Assembly: GCA_024280375.1 (NCBI GenBank)
Contig: JAJRQF010000061.1
Span: 1-64,000 of the forward strand
Length of the DNA: 64,000 nt
Source: Alphaproteobacteria bacterium
Lineage (GTDB): Bacteria; Pseudomonadota; Alphaproteobacteria; Rhizobiales; Rhizobiaceae
Direction of reading: 5' to 3'
Made by a program: the position numbers and the translations under genes
Shown here: positions 55,062 to 64,000 of the stretch, piece by piece
How positions within the stretch are numbered: the stretch's first letter is position 1
Layout of the letters: every line of letters starts with the position of its first letter
Notes under the pieces: generated by a model
Databases searched by the model: none
Seen by the model: only the letters and a program-made list of their open reading frames with translations
Told to the model about the DNA's origin: nothing

Positions 55062-56453
55062 TCAGCACTCTACTGTATTGACCGCAAGTCCGCCCTGACT
55101 GGTTTCTTTGTAACGCTCGTTCATATCAAGACCGGTTTGGCGCATGGTTTCAACGCAGCTATCGAGCGAGACAAAATGCGAGCCATCACCGTGAAGCGCC
55201 AGCGATGCGGCTGTAACGGCCTTAACCGCGCCAAGCGCATTGCGCTCAATGCACGGCACCTGCACCAATCCGCCAACCGGGTCGCAGGTCATACCTAAAT
55301 GGTGCTCAAGCGCAATCTCGGCGGCGTTTTCCACCTGCTCCGGTGTCCCACCCATGACAGCCGCCAACCCGGCAGCAGCCATTGCAGAAGCGGAACCCAC
55401 TTCACCCTGACAACCAACTTCAGCCCCGGAAATTGATGCATTATGCTTGATCAGACCGCCAATCGCGGCGGCCGATAAAAGAAATTCTCCAACCCCTTCA
55501 TTGTTCGCCCCTTCGCTAAAACCCAGATAATAGCGAATAACCGCCGGAATAACGCCCGCCGCACCATTTGTCGGCGCAGTCACCACCTTACCACCGGCAG
55601 CATTTTCTTCATTTACCGCCATTGCATAAAGGCTCAACCAGTCATTGGCCGCAAGCGGATTGGCGTGATTATTCTTCCACTGCTCATTCAACCGCTCATG
55701 CAATGATTTTGCCCGGCGCTTAACCTCAAGCCCGCCGGGTAAAATACCTTCCTGTTTCAGCCCGCGCTCAACACAGGCATTCATCGCCGCCCATGTTTCA
55801 AGCAAGCCTTTATCCAAAGCCGCATGGCCAATGGCTTTTTCCTCATTGGCACGCTTCATTTCGGCAATTGTGCGACCGGACTTTTTGGCCATCTCCAACA
55901 TTTCCTTCGCACTGGCAAAGGGGTACGGAACATTGCTCGGCACCTCATCAGCAGTCGAGGTCACCCGCTCAAGATCACTTTCTTCAACCACAAAACCGCC
56001 ACCAATTGAATAATAGGTTTTTCGCAGCAACACGACACCAAGGTCGTTATAGGCGTAAAACACCATGCCATTTGAATGGCCGGAAAGCCTGGTATCATAA
56101 TCAAAGACAAGGTCTTCATCCGGGTCGAAAGCAAATGCCGGATCACCCGGTATTTTCTTATCACGCGAAATTATACGCAAAATACTATCTACATTATCAG
56201 GATCAATGGTTTTTGGGTCTTCGCCCATCAACCCCAAAATAATCGCGATATCAGAACCATGGCCTTTGCCGGTAAAGGCCAAAGAGCCATGTAGTGATGC
56301 GCCAATCCGGTCTACAATTGCATTTGCAGGCCTTGGCCAATTGCCATTGCGCACTTCGCTCAAGAACATTTGGGCAGCAACCATCGGCCCCATTGTATGG
56401 GAAGAAGATGGGCCAACGCCAATTTTAAAAAGATCGAAAACAGATAGGAACAT
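55062..56453 (-). CDS. sdaA: L-serine ammonia-lyase (iron-sulfur type)
   Basis: Deaminates L-serine to pyruvate and ammonia. The 463-residue single chain joins the beta (N-terminal: [22 protein letters not shown]) and alpha parts ([52 protein letters not shown], split over residues 313-364). Cysteines for the 4Fe-4S cluster are in GCQGE, TCDPVGG and PCIERN. Start: ATG 56453, beginning [12 protein letters not shown] as in relatives, rather than a GTG 15 bases upstream. Confidence 0.95.
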   Translation of the reverse strand: MFLSVFDLFKIGVGPSSSHTMGPMVAAQMFLSEVRNGNWPRPANAIVDRIGASLHGSLAFTGKGHGSDIAIILGLMGEDPKTIDPDNVDSILRIISRDKKIPGDPAFAFDPDEDLVFDYDTRLSGHSNGMVFYAYNDLGVVLLRKTYYSIGGGFVVEESDLERVTSTADEVPSNVPYPFASAKEMLEMAKKSGRTIAEMKRANEEKAIGHAALDKGLLETWAAMNACVERGLKQEGILPGGLEVKRRAKSLHERLNEQWKNNHANPLAANDWLSLYAMAVNEENAAGGKVVTAPTNGAAGVIPAVIRYYLGFSEGANNEGVGEFLLSAAAIGGLIKHNASISGAEVGCQGEVGSASAMAAAGLAAVMGGTPEQVENAAEIALEHHLGMTCDPVGGLVQVPCIERNALGAVKAVTAASLALHGDGSHFVSLDSCVETMRQTGLDMNERYKETSQGGLAVNTVEC

Positions 56454-56652
56454 GCCAAACAAACCCACGCCAAAGCCAAATGGCTTATAACCACAACCAG
56501 ATGTGAATTTCTATCAAAATTCTTAACCTACCCGACTATTAAAACGGCGGATACTCAATCAACAACGACATAGATGGGGAAATTGTAGTTGGCACCATAC
56601 ACCTGCAGGCCAATTGATGTTAATCAGCCAGTATATTTCACATTGGATAGAC

Positions 56653-57366
56653 ATGCAATTTTCACCTCCTCTAATCGAAGCCGTATTGCTCAAACGCTAT
56701 AAACGCTTTTTGGCAAATGTTTTGATGCCCGACGGCTCCGAAATCACCGTTCATTGCCCCAATCCAGGCTCGATGGCTGGCTTGACCGAACCGGGCATCC
56801 GCTGCTGGATTTCAGACAGTCAAAACCCGAAACGAAAACTGCTCTATACCCTCGAGATGGTGGAAATTGCAGGGTTCGATGGCCCCGTCATGGTTGGCAC
56901 CAACACCAATCAACCCAACAAAATTGCTGAAGAAGCTATTCTGGCCGGTAAAGTCACCCCGCTTAATGGGTATGAAAATCTGCGCCGCGAGGTGAAATAC
57001 GGCAAGAATTCGCGCATTGATTTTCTGCTTGAAGACAAAAACAAGGCTCCCTGTTATGTGGAAGTGAAGAATGTTCACTTTCTTCGAACCGCCGATCTGC
57101 ATGAATTTCCTGATAGCATTACCGCGCGCGGTGCCAAACATCTGGAAGAATTGGGAGATATGGTTGAGCAGGGAAACCGCGCCGTCATGCTCTATGTTAT
57201 CCAACGCATGGATGGGTCGAAATTCAAATTGGCAACTGATATTGATACCGCCTATGCCAAGGCCTATAAGAGAGCAATGACACGCGGTGTGGAAGCCTAT
57301 GCATTACGTTGTAAAATCAGTTCAAACGGCATTGAGCCTGACGCACTGATCCCGATTGTTGACTAA
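56653..57366 (+). CDS. sfsA: SfsA DNA/RNA nuclease family protein
   Basis: A 237-residue protein of the SfsA (sugar fermentation stimulation) family, now described as a nuclease or DNA-binding protein. Signature parts are LLKRYKRFLANVLMPDGSEITVHCPNPGSMAGL (from about residue 10), NSRIDFLLEDKNKAPCYVEVKNVHF with the nuclease-like D-x-n-E-V-K, and FPDSITARGAKHLEEL. Start at 56653 is the family position; frame upstream is spurious. It precedes map by 17 bases. Confidence 0.93.
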   Translation: MQFSPPLIEAVLLKRYKRFLANVLMPDGSEITVHCPNPGSMAGLTEPGIRCWISDSQNPKRKLLYTLEMVEIAGFDGPVMVGTNTNQPNKIAEEAILAGKVTPLNGYENLRREVKYGKNSRIDFLLEDKNKAPCYVEVKNVHFLRTADLHEFPDSITARGAKHLEELGDMVEQGNRAVMLYVIQRMDGSKFKLATDIDTAYAKAYKRAMTRGVEAYALRCKISSNGIEPDALIPIVD

Positions 57367-57383
57367 TTGTAGAGATTGACCAG

Positions 57384-58217
57384 ATGGTTACCTATCTAGA
57401 GGCCGATACGGCACCGATGAAAAACACAGGGCACATCAAGCTCTATAATGAAAATGATTTTGCCGGCATGCGCCGCGCTTCACAGCTCACTGCCCAAGCT
57501 CTCGATATGATTGCCGATATGGTCGAGCCCGGTCTCACCACCAAGGCGATTGACGATTTTGTCTTTCAGTTTGGCATGGATAATAACGCCATTCCGGCAA
57601 CGCTGAATTATCGCGGTTACACCAAATCCTGCTGCACCTCGATCAACCATGTGGTTTGCCACGGCATCCCGGATAATAAACCACTTCGAGATGGCGACAT
57701 CATCAATGTCGATGTGACCTATATTCTTGACGGCTGGCACGGCGATTCAAGCCGCATGTATAATGTCGGCACTATAAAACGCGCCGCCGAACGGCTGGTT
57801 GAAGTCACCTATGAGGCCCTGATGCTGGGTATTGCAGAGGTGAAACCCGGTAATTTCACCGGCGATATTGGTGCCGCCATTCAAGATTTTGCCGAAAGCG
57901 AACGCTGCGGCGTGGTGCGCGATTTTTGCGGCCACGGTGTGGGCAAACTGTTTCACGATGCACCCAATATTCTGCACTATGGCAGGCGCGGCGAAGGGGT
58001 TGAAATGAAACCCGGCATGATTTTTACCATCGAACCGATGATCAATCTCGGTCGTCCTCATGTGAAGGTTAAATCTGATGGCTGGACGGCCGTAACGCGG
58101 GATCGTTCACTTTCAGCCCAGTTTGAACATTCAGTCGGCGTTACCATTGATGGGTGCGAAATATTCACCCTTTCACCCGCCGGCCATTCCATGCCACCCT
58201 ACCTGCCTGCGAAGTAG
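57384..58217 (+). CDS. map: Methionine aminopeptidase, type I
   Basis: Removes the initiator methionine from new proteins. The 277-residue enzyme has all five metal ligands: [19 protein letters not shown] (the two Asp), [14 protein letters not shown] (His), FTIEPM (Glu) and QFEHSVGV (Glu). N-terminal extension of about 17 residues ([17 protein letters not shown]) is common in rhizobia. It lies between sfsA and radC; a conserved trio in this order. Confidence 0.96.
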   Translation: MVTYLEADTAPMKNTGHIKLYNENDFAGMRRASQLTAQALDMIADMVEPGLTTKAIDDFVFQFGMDNNAIPATLNYRGYTKSCCTSINHVVCHGIPDNKPLRDGDIINVDVTYILDGWHGDSSRMYNVGTIKRAAERLVEVTYEALMLGIAEVKPGNFTGDIGAAIQDFAESERCGVVRDFCGHGVGKLFHDAPNILHYGRRGEGVEMKPGMIFTIEPMINLGRPHVKVKSDGWTAVTRDRSLSAQFEHSVGVTIDGCEIFTLSPAGHSMPPYLPAK

Positions 58218-58225
58218 TCGACCTT

Positions 58226-58933
58226 ATGGCAGGAAAAGGGCTTAAAGACAGTGCAGGCAATACACCCCATTATCACGGGCACCGTGACCGTTTGCGCGAG
58301 CGCTTCAAGACGGCTGGCGCTGATGCGCTGGCAGACTATGAATTGCTCGAACTGCTCCTGTTCCGCTCAATCCCGCGCCGCGATACCAAACCCATTGCCA
58401 AACAACTGATCGAGCGCTTTGGCTCGCTTAGCGAAGTTATAGGTGCGCCTGAAAAGCTGTTATCAGAAGTGACAGGTCTTGGCGCTTCCAGTGCAGCAGA
58501 TTTAAAACTCATCGCTGCCGCAGCCAGCCGAATGCTCAAGGGTGAAATTCGCAACAAACAGGTTTTAGGCTCGTGGTCATCGGTGATTGATTACTGCCGC
58601 ACTTCAATGGCATTTGAGGAAAAAGAGCTTTTCCGCATACTGTTTCTCGACAAAAAGAATGCGCTGATTGCCGATGAGGTTCAACAAACCGGCACCATAG
58701 ATCATACGCCGGTCTATCCCCGCGAAGTGGTCAAACGAGCGCTGGAACTCTCAGCCACCGCAATCATTCTGGTGCACAATCATCCATCAGGTGACCCGAC
58801 ACCCTCGCGCGCTGATATTGAAATGACCAAAACCGTAATGGACGCAGCAAAGCCGCTCGGCATTACCTTGCACGACCATATTATCGTCGGTAAAGACGGC
58901 CATGTCAGCATGCGCGGTATGCAGCTTATCTAG
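58226..58933 (+). CDS. radC: RadC-family JAMM protein
   Basis: A 235-residue protein: helix-hairpin-helix part ([32 protein letters not shown]) and a C-terminal JAMM/MPN domain with the zinc motif [14 protein letters not shown] (His-x-His-x10-Asp). Historically tied to DNA repair, though its role in E. coli is disputed. Start: ATG at 58226, 8 bases after the map stop. Confidence 0.93.
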   Translation: MAGKGLKDSAGNTPHYHGHRDRLRERFKTAGADALADYELLELLLFRSIPRRDTKPIAKQLIERFGSLSEVIGAPEKLLSEVTGLGASSAADLKLIAAAASRMLKGEIRNKQVLGSWSSVIDYCRTSMAFEEKELFRILFLDKKNALIADEVQQTGTIDHTPVYPREVVKRALELSATAIILVHNHPSGDPTPSRADIEMTKTVMDAAKPLGITLHDHIIVGKDGHVSMRGMQLI

Positions 58934-58934
58934 A

Positions 58935-59546
58935 TTATTTTGTACCTTTAAATTGAAAAACCAGCGGCCATTTATCGTCTGGCAAAGGGTAAATATCTTT
59001 GACCTTTTTACAGGCGGGAATTTCCTCGAAAGCCTCTTTGCCAAAACAACAGATCTGATAATTCGAGCTAAAAAGATAAAACGAATAATCATTCCAGCGG
59101 TAGGATTGGTAGGCACCACAATCGGCCAGCCCACGCCCCTTGTAAAACGTATTCAGTGTTTTACTTTTCGTATCCCAATCGGGTGTCATGAGAAACTTGC
59201 TGGCAGTCCATTCTTTTCCATCATTGGTTGTCGGAAAACTTAATATCGAAACTTCCGGCTCGGCACCGTCATCATAGGTTGAATAAGCAACCCAACTGAC
59301 CTGATAGGCATGGTAGCTACAAGCAACCAGCACAACAACGGTATCAGACCGAAATTCAGTCTTCGTTTTGAACCTTATGAGCTCATAATCGGGCGTATCC
59401 GTATCAATCGTATCACATTCAGTATTTTGTTTATGACGCTCGACAACAGCTTTTACAATTTCTTGTTCTTTGGCGGTAAGCTCTTGTGCCACACTACTTC
59501 CAACAGCAATGACCGTAACAATAAATGCAATTATCAGGCTTTTCAT
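58935..59546 (-). CDS. Exported DUF1176-like protein
   Basis: A 203-residue protein with a signal peptide (MKSLIIAFIVTVIAVGSSVA-QE). The region LNTFYKGRGLADCGAYQSYRWNDYSFYLF resembles the C-terminus of DUF1176 proteins (T-F-x-K-G-R-G-x-x-D-C-G). Several cysteines (in TECD, VACSY, LADCG, QICCFG, IPACKK) suggest disulfides. GGAGG precedes the ATG. It follows the dehydrogenase of the cox-type cluster by 21 bases and may belong to that transcript. Function unknown. Confidence 0.7.
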   Translation of the reverse strand: MKSLIIAFIVTVIAVGSSVAQELTAKEQEIVKAVVERHKQNTECDTIDTDTPDYELIRFKTKTEFRSDTVVVLVACSYHAYQVSWVAYSTYDDGAEPEVSILSFPTTNDGKEWTASKFLMTPDWDTKSKTLNTFYKGRGLADCGAYQSYRWNDYSFYLFSSNYQICCFGKEAFEEIPACKKVKDIYPLPDDKWPLVFQFKGTK

Positions 59547-59567
59547 TTCAAATCCTCCAGTTTTAAC

Positions 59568-60482
59568 TCAAACTTTATCCGGTCGATCACCCAAACGGTG
59601 AGGCGAATTCATCGATTCAAGTTGCAGCAGTAATGCTGAATGATCGTGATTTTCCATGCCCAAATCATTGACCATCTGGTGGTAACGATCACGAACATTG
59701 CGGGTGAGCGGCAACTCAACACCAGCCTCTTCAGCCGCCAGCATCACATTATCCAGATCTTTAAGTTGATTGACTGACGCGCCACCCGGTCGCCAGTCCC
59801 GATCAATCATACGTTTGCCGTGCAGTTCCAATATGCGGCTTTCGGCAAACCCGCCTCGAATTGCATTGCGCACGGCACCAGGAAACGCACCACCAGCTTC
59901 CGCCAGGAGCAAGGCTTCAGAGACCGCACCAATGGTGATTGCAACAATCGCCTGATTGGCCAATTTTGCCAATTGGCCAGAACCCGCAGGTCCGACAAAT
60001 GTTGCTCTTCCCATCGCTGCAAATACCGGTTCGATGGCCTTGAATGTATCGCGCTCGCCACCAACCATAATGGCGAGCGTTGCCTCGCTTGCACCCACCG
60101 TGCCGCCAGATACCGGTGCATCAAGTGCCGCATAACCGCTCTCATCCAGTTTGGCAGCAATATCACGCGAGGTAGAGGGCGCAATTGAGCTCATATCAAC
60201 AAAGGTTGCCCCCGGCCTGGCGGAACGAATGCACCCCTTTTCAAACAAAACCTCGGTTACGGCGGCCCCTGCGGTCAGCATGGTGATCACCACATCGGCA
60301 TGGCTAACCGCCTCTGCCGGGCTTGCGGAAACGACCGCGCCAAACTCACCCAATGCTTCCGCTTTTTCTGGCGAGCGGTTCCACACACTGACCGAATGCC
60401 CCGCCGCCAAAAGGCATTTTGCCATCGGCGCGCCCATAAGTCCCGTACCAATAAACGCAATATTCGGCTTATCCTGCCCCAC
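59568..60482 (-). CDS. NAD(P)-dependent beta-hydroxyacid dehydrogenase (GarR-like)
   Basis: A 304-residue enzyme of the 3-hydroxyisobutyrate/tartronate-semialdehyde reductase family: FIGTGLMGAPMAKCLLAAGH (NAD fold), DAPVSGGTVGASEATLAIMVGG, catalytic Lys in GSGQLAKLANQA. Start GTG at 60482, overlapping by one base the stop of the preceding gene, with AAGGAG 8 bases before. This tight coupling to molybdenum-hydroxylase maturation genes suggests a shared catabolic pathway; substrate unknown. Confidence 0.9.
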   Translation of the reverse strand: MGQDKPNIAFIGTGLMGAPMAKCLLAAGHSVSVWNRSPEKAEALGEFGAVVSASPAEAVSHADVVITMLTAGAAVTEVLFEKGCIRSARPGATFVDMSSIAPSTSRDIAAKLDESGYAALDAPVSGGTVGASEATLAIMVGGERDTFKAIEPVFAAMGRATFVGPAGSGQLAKLANQAIVAITIGAVSEALLLAEAGGAFPGAVRNAIRGGFAESRILELHGKRMIDRDWRPGGASVNQLKDLDNVMLAAEEAGVELPLTRNVRDRYHQMVNDLGMENHDHSALLLQLESMNSPHRLGDRPDKV

Positions 60483-62095
60483 TAATTCACTCCTTCTTGT
60501 TTACCGCCCTGGGCGGATAATTCTGCCAAAGTATCAATATCGAGTGCTGCCGCCTCACCCAGTTCAACCGCAATTACCTGATCAGAATATTTGCCAATCA
60601 GATGCCGCGCGCCAACATCACCTGAAATCTCGCACAGCTCATCAAAATATTGCGACGACCATAGGACCGGATTGCCCCGTTTACCAGAACTTGCCGCTTG
60701 AATGATGGTTGACGGTTCGCCACTTTCAAATGTAGCGATCATCTGATTGATCATGCTGCCGGTAATGTGTGGCATATCGGCGAGCAATACCAATGCAGCA
60801 GAACAATCCTGCAGCAAGGCACGAACTCCACAACGAAGGGAAGAAGCAAGCCCACTGGCAAAATCCTCATTATGGGCAAATTTCACATCAAGCCCGGCAA
60901 GTTCGCCCTTCACCCGTTCGGCCTCATGGCCAGTAATCACGGTAACACCGGAAATCTCGCTTTCAAGCGCCGTTTCAACCACTTTTCGAACAAGGCTCTT
61001 ATCGTTTATCTCCGCCAACAGCTTATTGCTTGGCCCCATGCGGCGCGATTGCCCGGCAGCTAATACAAGCGCATGAACCGGTCCCTTTTTGGCTGAGGTT
61101 TGTTGGCGCGGTTGCGGTCTTGAATGAATTTCCATCAACAGACCACCGACCCCCATGCCCTCAATATCCTCGCGCGATACTGAAATATCGGCCAGAAGGC
61201 GCTGCAATATCCAGTCAAAGCCATTTTCGCGCGGCGAACGGGCGCAACCCGGCGCACCGATAATTGGTAAATCATCCATCGCCCCCAAAAGCAACAAATT
61301 GCCCGGATCAACCGGCATGCCGAAATGCTCAATCCGTCCACCCGCCTGCACAAGACCGGAAGGAATTACATCTTCAATATCAGTGATTGCTGATGCGCCA
61401 AACAGAACAATCAAATCGCAATTGTCTTTCAACGCCAAAATCGCAGAAGAGACTGCACCCACATTGTGCTCAATACGCAATTCTTCAACGATAGAGCTAC
61501 CGGAAGCCACCAAACGATCTGCCAGAATATTTCTGGTTTTATCCATCGTCGATTGTTTCAGCACCGGCAAGCTGGTGGCAATCAATCCAATGCGCTTGGG
61601 ATTAAAGGCGTGAAATTGCAACGCATTCTTGCCTTCAACCAAAGCAATAACTTCATCCACACTCGATTGCGCGACGGCAAAAGGAATGATCTTGACGGTG
61701 GCGACCATCCGCCCTTTTTTAACTGGAGAAAATTGCGATAATGTTGCAACAGTAATACCCGGATCAATCTGGTTTATGCGGGTTATGAGATCAGCATCAA
61801 CTTGCAAAACACCTGCTTGTTTAGCGAACAAATTGACCCGACCGGTAAAGGCTGCTTCCACACAAATATGACCGGATTTCAACTTATCAGCAATCAATTC
61901 TGCGGCGTGGTTTTCCGCCACATCATCGGCCTCAAGCCGGGCGGCAATTACCGTTTTGACCCCTGCCATGAGCAAGGTTTCTATATCCGCCTCATCCAGC
62001 AGTTTGCCCTTTTTCAACCGGCCTTTGCCAACATTCACCGCGTGAGCCAGAATTGCCCCGCGAGCTGAACTGACATCAAGCGGCCCGAACCTCAA
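60482..62095 (-). CDS. Molybdopterin-binding domain fused to MocA-type cytidylyltransferase
   Basis: A 537-residue two-part protein. Residues 1-330 resemble a molybdopterin-binding (MoCF/MoeA-like) domain (LVVGKGRL-like start GRLKKGKLLDEAD; DLIVLFGASAITDIEDVIPSGLVQAGG; GAPGCARSPRENGFDW). Residues 340-520 are a nucleotidyltransferase with LAAG (345-348) and RRMGPSNK, the MocA form, which adds CMP to molybdopterin for xanthine- or CO-dehydrogenase-type enzymes. TTG start at 62095 overlaps the stop of XdhC-C (TTGA). Such fusions are known in alphaproteobacterial CoxD-F-G/XDH clusters. Confidence 0.87.
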   Translation of the reverse strand: MRFGPLDVSSARGAILAHAVNVGKGRLKKGKLLDEADIETLLMAGVKTVIAARLEADDVAENHAAELIADKLKSGHICVEAAFTGRVNLFAKQAGVLQVDADLITRINQIDPGITVATLSQFSPVKKGRMVATVKIIPFAVAQSSVDEVIALVEGKNALQFHAFNPKRIGLIATSLPVLKQSTMDKTRNILADRLVASGSSIVEELRIEHNVGAVSSAILALKDNCDLIVLFGASAITDIEDVIPSGLVQAGGRIEHFGMPVDPGNLLLLGAMDDLPIIGAPGCARSPRENGFDWILQRLLADISVSREDIEGMGVGGLLMEIHSRPQPRQQTSAKKGPVHALVLAAGQSRRMGPSNKLLAEINDKSLVRKVVETALESEISGVTVITGHEAERVKGELAGLDVKFAHNEDFASGLASSLRCGVRALLQDCSAALVLLADMPHITGSMINQMIATFESGEPSTIIQAASSGKRGNPVLWSSQYFDELCEISGDVGARHLIGKYSDQVIAVELGEAAALDIDTLAELSAQGGKQEGVN

Positions 62096-62796
62096 ACCTT
62101 TGCTCCATCGCTGCTGCCGCGCTTGCGAAAAGCCTCAATGATCTCGGCCATTACCGCAATGGCAATCTCTGCTGGATTGGCCGCTGCAATATCAAGACCA
62201 ATCGGCGCATGAATGAGATTAAGCTGCGCTTCGGTAACTCCAGCCGCTAAAAGCCTGTCACATCGTTTGGCATGAGTTTTCCGACTGCCTAATGCGCCAA
62301 CATAAAAACAATTATTCTGAAGGGACGAAATCAGCGGGAAATCATCAATTTTCGGGTCATGGGTGACGGCTGCAAGCGCCGTATAGGCATCAAGCGGCTG
62401 CGACTTTAAAATATCCTCCGGCCATTCGCCATAAAGAGAAATATCGGGAAACCGCTCTGGTGTTGCAAATGCCGTGCGAGGGTCAATAACCATCGTTTCA
62501 AAACCGGCCATATTGGCAATTGGCGCAAGCGCTTGCGAAATATGCACCGCACCAATAATCACCAATCGCGGCGAAGGCACATGAGCGTTGAAAAACATCT
62601 CGCGGCCTTCGATTTCCGCAATACCGGATTTGCCGGAACGAAAACGTGCACTTGCTTCACGCGCAATTTCCGGCTGGGCAATCTCGTCACCTTCAACAAA
62701 AAGCCCTTGCGTTCCCGCATCAAGATCACTCACCACAATTGCGGCAATACGAGATTTTTTCGCAGAATTGAGTTGTCTTAAAAGCTCAAAATTCAT
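62092..62796 (-). CDS. XdhC/CoxF-type maturation protein, C-terminal (Rossmann) part
   Basis: A 234-residue protein carrying the XdhC Rossmann domain: RLVIIGAVHISQALAPIANMAGFETMVIDPRTAFATPERF (from about residue 77), then AVTHDPKIDDFPL and YVGALGSRKTHAKR, LIHAPIGLDIAAANPAEIAIAVMAEII. XdhC protects and inserts sulfurated cofactor into xanthine dehydrogenase. The normally attached N-terminal domain is encoded separately by the gene just upstream, with which it overlaps by four bases (ATGA). Confidence 0.9.
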   Translation of the reverse strand: MNFELLRQLNSAKKSRIAAIVVSDLDAGTQGLFVEGDEIAQPEIAREASARFRSGKSGIAEIEGREMFFNAHVPSPRLVIIGAVHISQALAPIANMAGFETMVIDPRTAFATPERFPDISLYGEWPEDILKSQPLDAYTALAAVTHDPKIDDFPLISSLQNNCFYVGALGSRKTHAKRCDRLLAAGVTEAQLNLIHAPIGLDIAAANPAEIAIAVMAEIIEAFRKRGSSDGAKV

Positions 62797-63137
62797 TGGT
62801 CAGAAACCACCGGCTCAACATAAATGCGAATGCGCCCGCCACAGGAAAGTCCCACTTCCCATGCGGTCTCATCGGCAACGCCAAACTCCAACATGCCTGG
62901 TTTGCCGCTTTCAATCACATCAAAGGCCTCTGCTACCACGGCACCCTCAACACATCCCCCGGATACCGATCCTTCAAAATTGCCCTCACCATCAATCACC
63001 AACTGGCTGCCGGTCGGGCGCGGTGCAGAACCCCAGGTTTCCACCACCGTTGCCAGCGCCAGTTTTCGACCTTCGCCCAGCCAATCCTCGGCAAATTCCA
63101 ATGGCGTTTTATTAGCATTTGATATGGTCTTAGACAT
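62793..63137 (-). CDS. XdhC/CoxI-family N-terminal domain protein (stand-alone)
   Basis: A 114-residue protein equal to the N-terminal CoxI/XdhC domain: LALATVVETWGSAPRPTGSQLVIDGEGNFEGSVSGGCVEGAVV. The conserved G-S-x-P-R and S-G-G-C (Cys at about residue 62) are intact. With the following gene it makes up a complete XdhC split in two. The stop overlaps the next start (ATGA). CoxE lies 60 bases upstream. Confidence 0.9.
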   Translation of the reverse strand: MSKTISNANKTPLEFAEDWLGEGRKLALATVVETWGSAPRPTGSQLVIDGEGNFEGSVSGGCVEGAVVAEAFDVIESGKPGMLEFGVADETAWEVGLSCGGRIRIYVEPVVSDQ

Positions 63138-63196
63138 TTATTCCTCACCCATCTTCAAGGCTGATTTTCAAGATATATTGTGATCGTTTTACCAGA

Positions 63197-64000
63197 CTAC
63201 CGCAACCATGATTTCGGATCATTTTGAGATGTTGCCCGCGCGCCCAAAACTGCGCACAAGTCTTCAATAGCACCGAGCGAATGTGCCGCACGAAATTCAT
63301 CCACATGCGGCAACATGGTGCGCACGCCGGCAGCTTTGGCCTCAAATCCTGAAAACCGCAAAAGCGGATTAAGCCAAATCAACCTGCGACAGGATTTGTG
63401 CAATCGTTCCATTTCCTTATCAAGATCGGCATTTTCACCGCCCGCGGCATCACGCTCCAACCCATCGGTTATGAGCAAAACCACCGCCCCCTGCCCCAAA
63501 ACCCGCCGCGACCAATGTTTGTTAAACCGATGCAAGGTTTCAGCAATACGGGTGCCGCCTTCCCAATCCTGAACATTGGCGGACACTTCCATCAAGGCCT
63601 CGTCCGGGTCTTTCATCCGCATCGAACGGGTGATGTTGGTGAGCCGTGTTCCAAACAAAAATATATGCACGTGGCGGCGCTTTTCACTTAACGCATGCAG
63701 GAAATGCAGAAAAATCCGGCTATATTGGCTCATCGAACCAGAAATATCAGCCAATACCACCAATGGTGGGTGAATTTCACGCTTCTTACGAAATGACGGC
63801 AAAAGCAGATCACCACCGGTTCGAAGTGATTGTCGAAACATTGCGCGCGGATCAATCACACGGCCATTATGGGCACTGCGAAAACGCCTTGTTTTTACCA
63901 GATCAACCGGCAATATCAGTTTGGATATGGCTTTGGTTGCCTCAGAAATCTCAAGCGCCGTCATTTGCGCAAAATCCTTGGAACGCAAAACCTCCTTGTC
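63197..64000 (-). CDS. coxE: CoxE-like VWA protein (5' end beyond the window)
   Basis: A von Willebrand A protein of the CoxE family, which with the AAA+ protein CoxD matures the Mo-Cu or Mo site of CO-dehydrogenase-like enzymes. 268 codons are in the window; the reading frame stays open to the right edge, so the start lies outside. The MIDAS motif is VLADISGSMSQYSR, with DWEGGTRIAETL and LLITDGLERD completing the metal site. It heads the xdhC-N, xdhC-C, mocA-type, garR-like series on the minus strand. Confidence 0.92.
   Translation of the reverse strand, partial: DKEVLRSKDFAQMTALEISEATKAISKLILPVDLVKTRRFRSAHNGRVIDPRAMFRQSLRTGGDLLLPSFRKKREIHPPLVVLADISGSMSQYSRIFLHFLHALSEKRRHVHIFLFGTRLTNITRSMRMKDPDEALMEVSANVQDWEGGTRIAETLHRFNKHWSRRVLGQGAVVLLITDGLERDAAGGENADLDKEMERLHKSCRRLIWLNPLLRFSGFEAKAAGVRTMLPHVDEFRAAHSLGAIEDLCAVLGARATSQNDPKSWLR

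Overview
The window reads as one chromosomal segment of an alphaproteobacterium, most likely of the order Hyphomicrobiales (Rhizobiales). Signs of this are the eno-ftsB-pdhA-pdhB order, the recA-alaS pair, the cobS-DUF1289-retroviral-type aspartic protease run, the clpS-clpA pair beside a D-alanyl-D-alanine carboxypeptidase, an alphaproteobacterial LexA box (GTTC-N7-GTTC) before recA, and a PdhS/PleC-type histidine kinase. Coding is dense, with many 1-4 base overlaps and several TTG/GTG starts. I see no tRNA or rRNA gene, no CRISPR array, no prophage and no transposase gene. Genus cannot be judged from the sequence alone.

Layout. 1-6 kb (minus): VOC protein, kdsA, eno, ftsB, pdhA and the start of pdhB (cut by the left edge), with two perfect palindromes in front of pdhA and an unlisted 40-residue lipoprotein gene on the plus strand at 4085. 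6-13.4 kb (plus): a Bcr/CflA-type exporter, a molybdenum-cofactor set (fdhD-mobA fusion, mobB, moeA), then a polar amino acid ABC importer lacking its ATPase. 13.4-24.7 kb: penicillin-acylase-family hydrolase, a beta-hydroxyacid dehydrogenase, an AlkD-like repair protein, Lrp regulator, uracil-DNA glycosylase, GST, membrane-anchored nuclease, histidine kinase, cobT, cobS, DUF1289 and the aspartic protease. 24.7-25.6 kb: a Met-rich exported protein behind a copper-type MerR (CueR/HmrR-like) operator, followed by a 252 bp MITE-like element whose right end supplies the stop codon of mfd. 25.6-38.5 kb: mfd, sdhE, a lone Flp pilin, murI, a TrmJ-type methyltransferase, icd, alaS, recA and a lone rfbB. 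38.7-42.5 kb (plus): pseudouridine kinase and glycosidase, adenylate cyclase. 42.5-50.3 kb: PaaX-like regulator, phosphoesterase, EamA transporter, cspA, clpA, clpS, dacA. 50.4-56.5 kb (minus): DnaJ-like and VWA proteins, DUF1489, an acyl-CoA carboxylase alpha subunit, two small unknown genes and sdaA. 56.6-58.9 kb (plus): sfsA, map, radC. 58.9-64 kb (minus): a tightly coupled coxE / split xdhC / mocA-type / dehydrogenase cluster that should mature a molybdenum hydroxylase; coxE runs off the right edge.

Themes. Most of the window is housekeeping. Molybdenum cofactor work appears twice: an MGD-type set near 9 kb (for formate-dehydrogenase-like enzymes) and an MCD-type set near 62 kb (for xanthine/CO-dehydrogenase-like enzymes). 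The least ordinary part is 24.7-25.6 kb, where an apparent copper-controlled Met/His-rich protein sits beside a small, hairpin-rich, probably mobile repeat.
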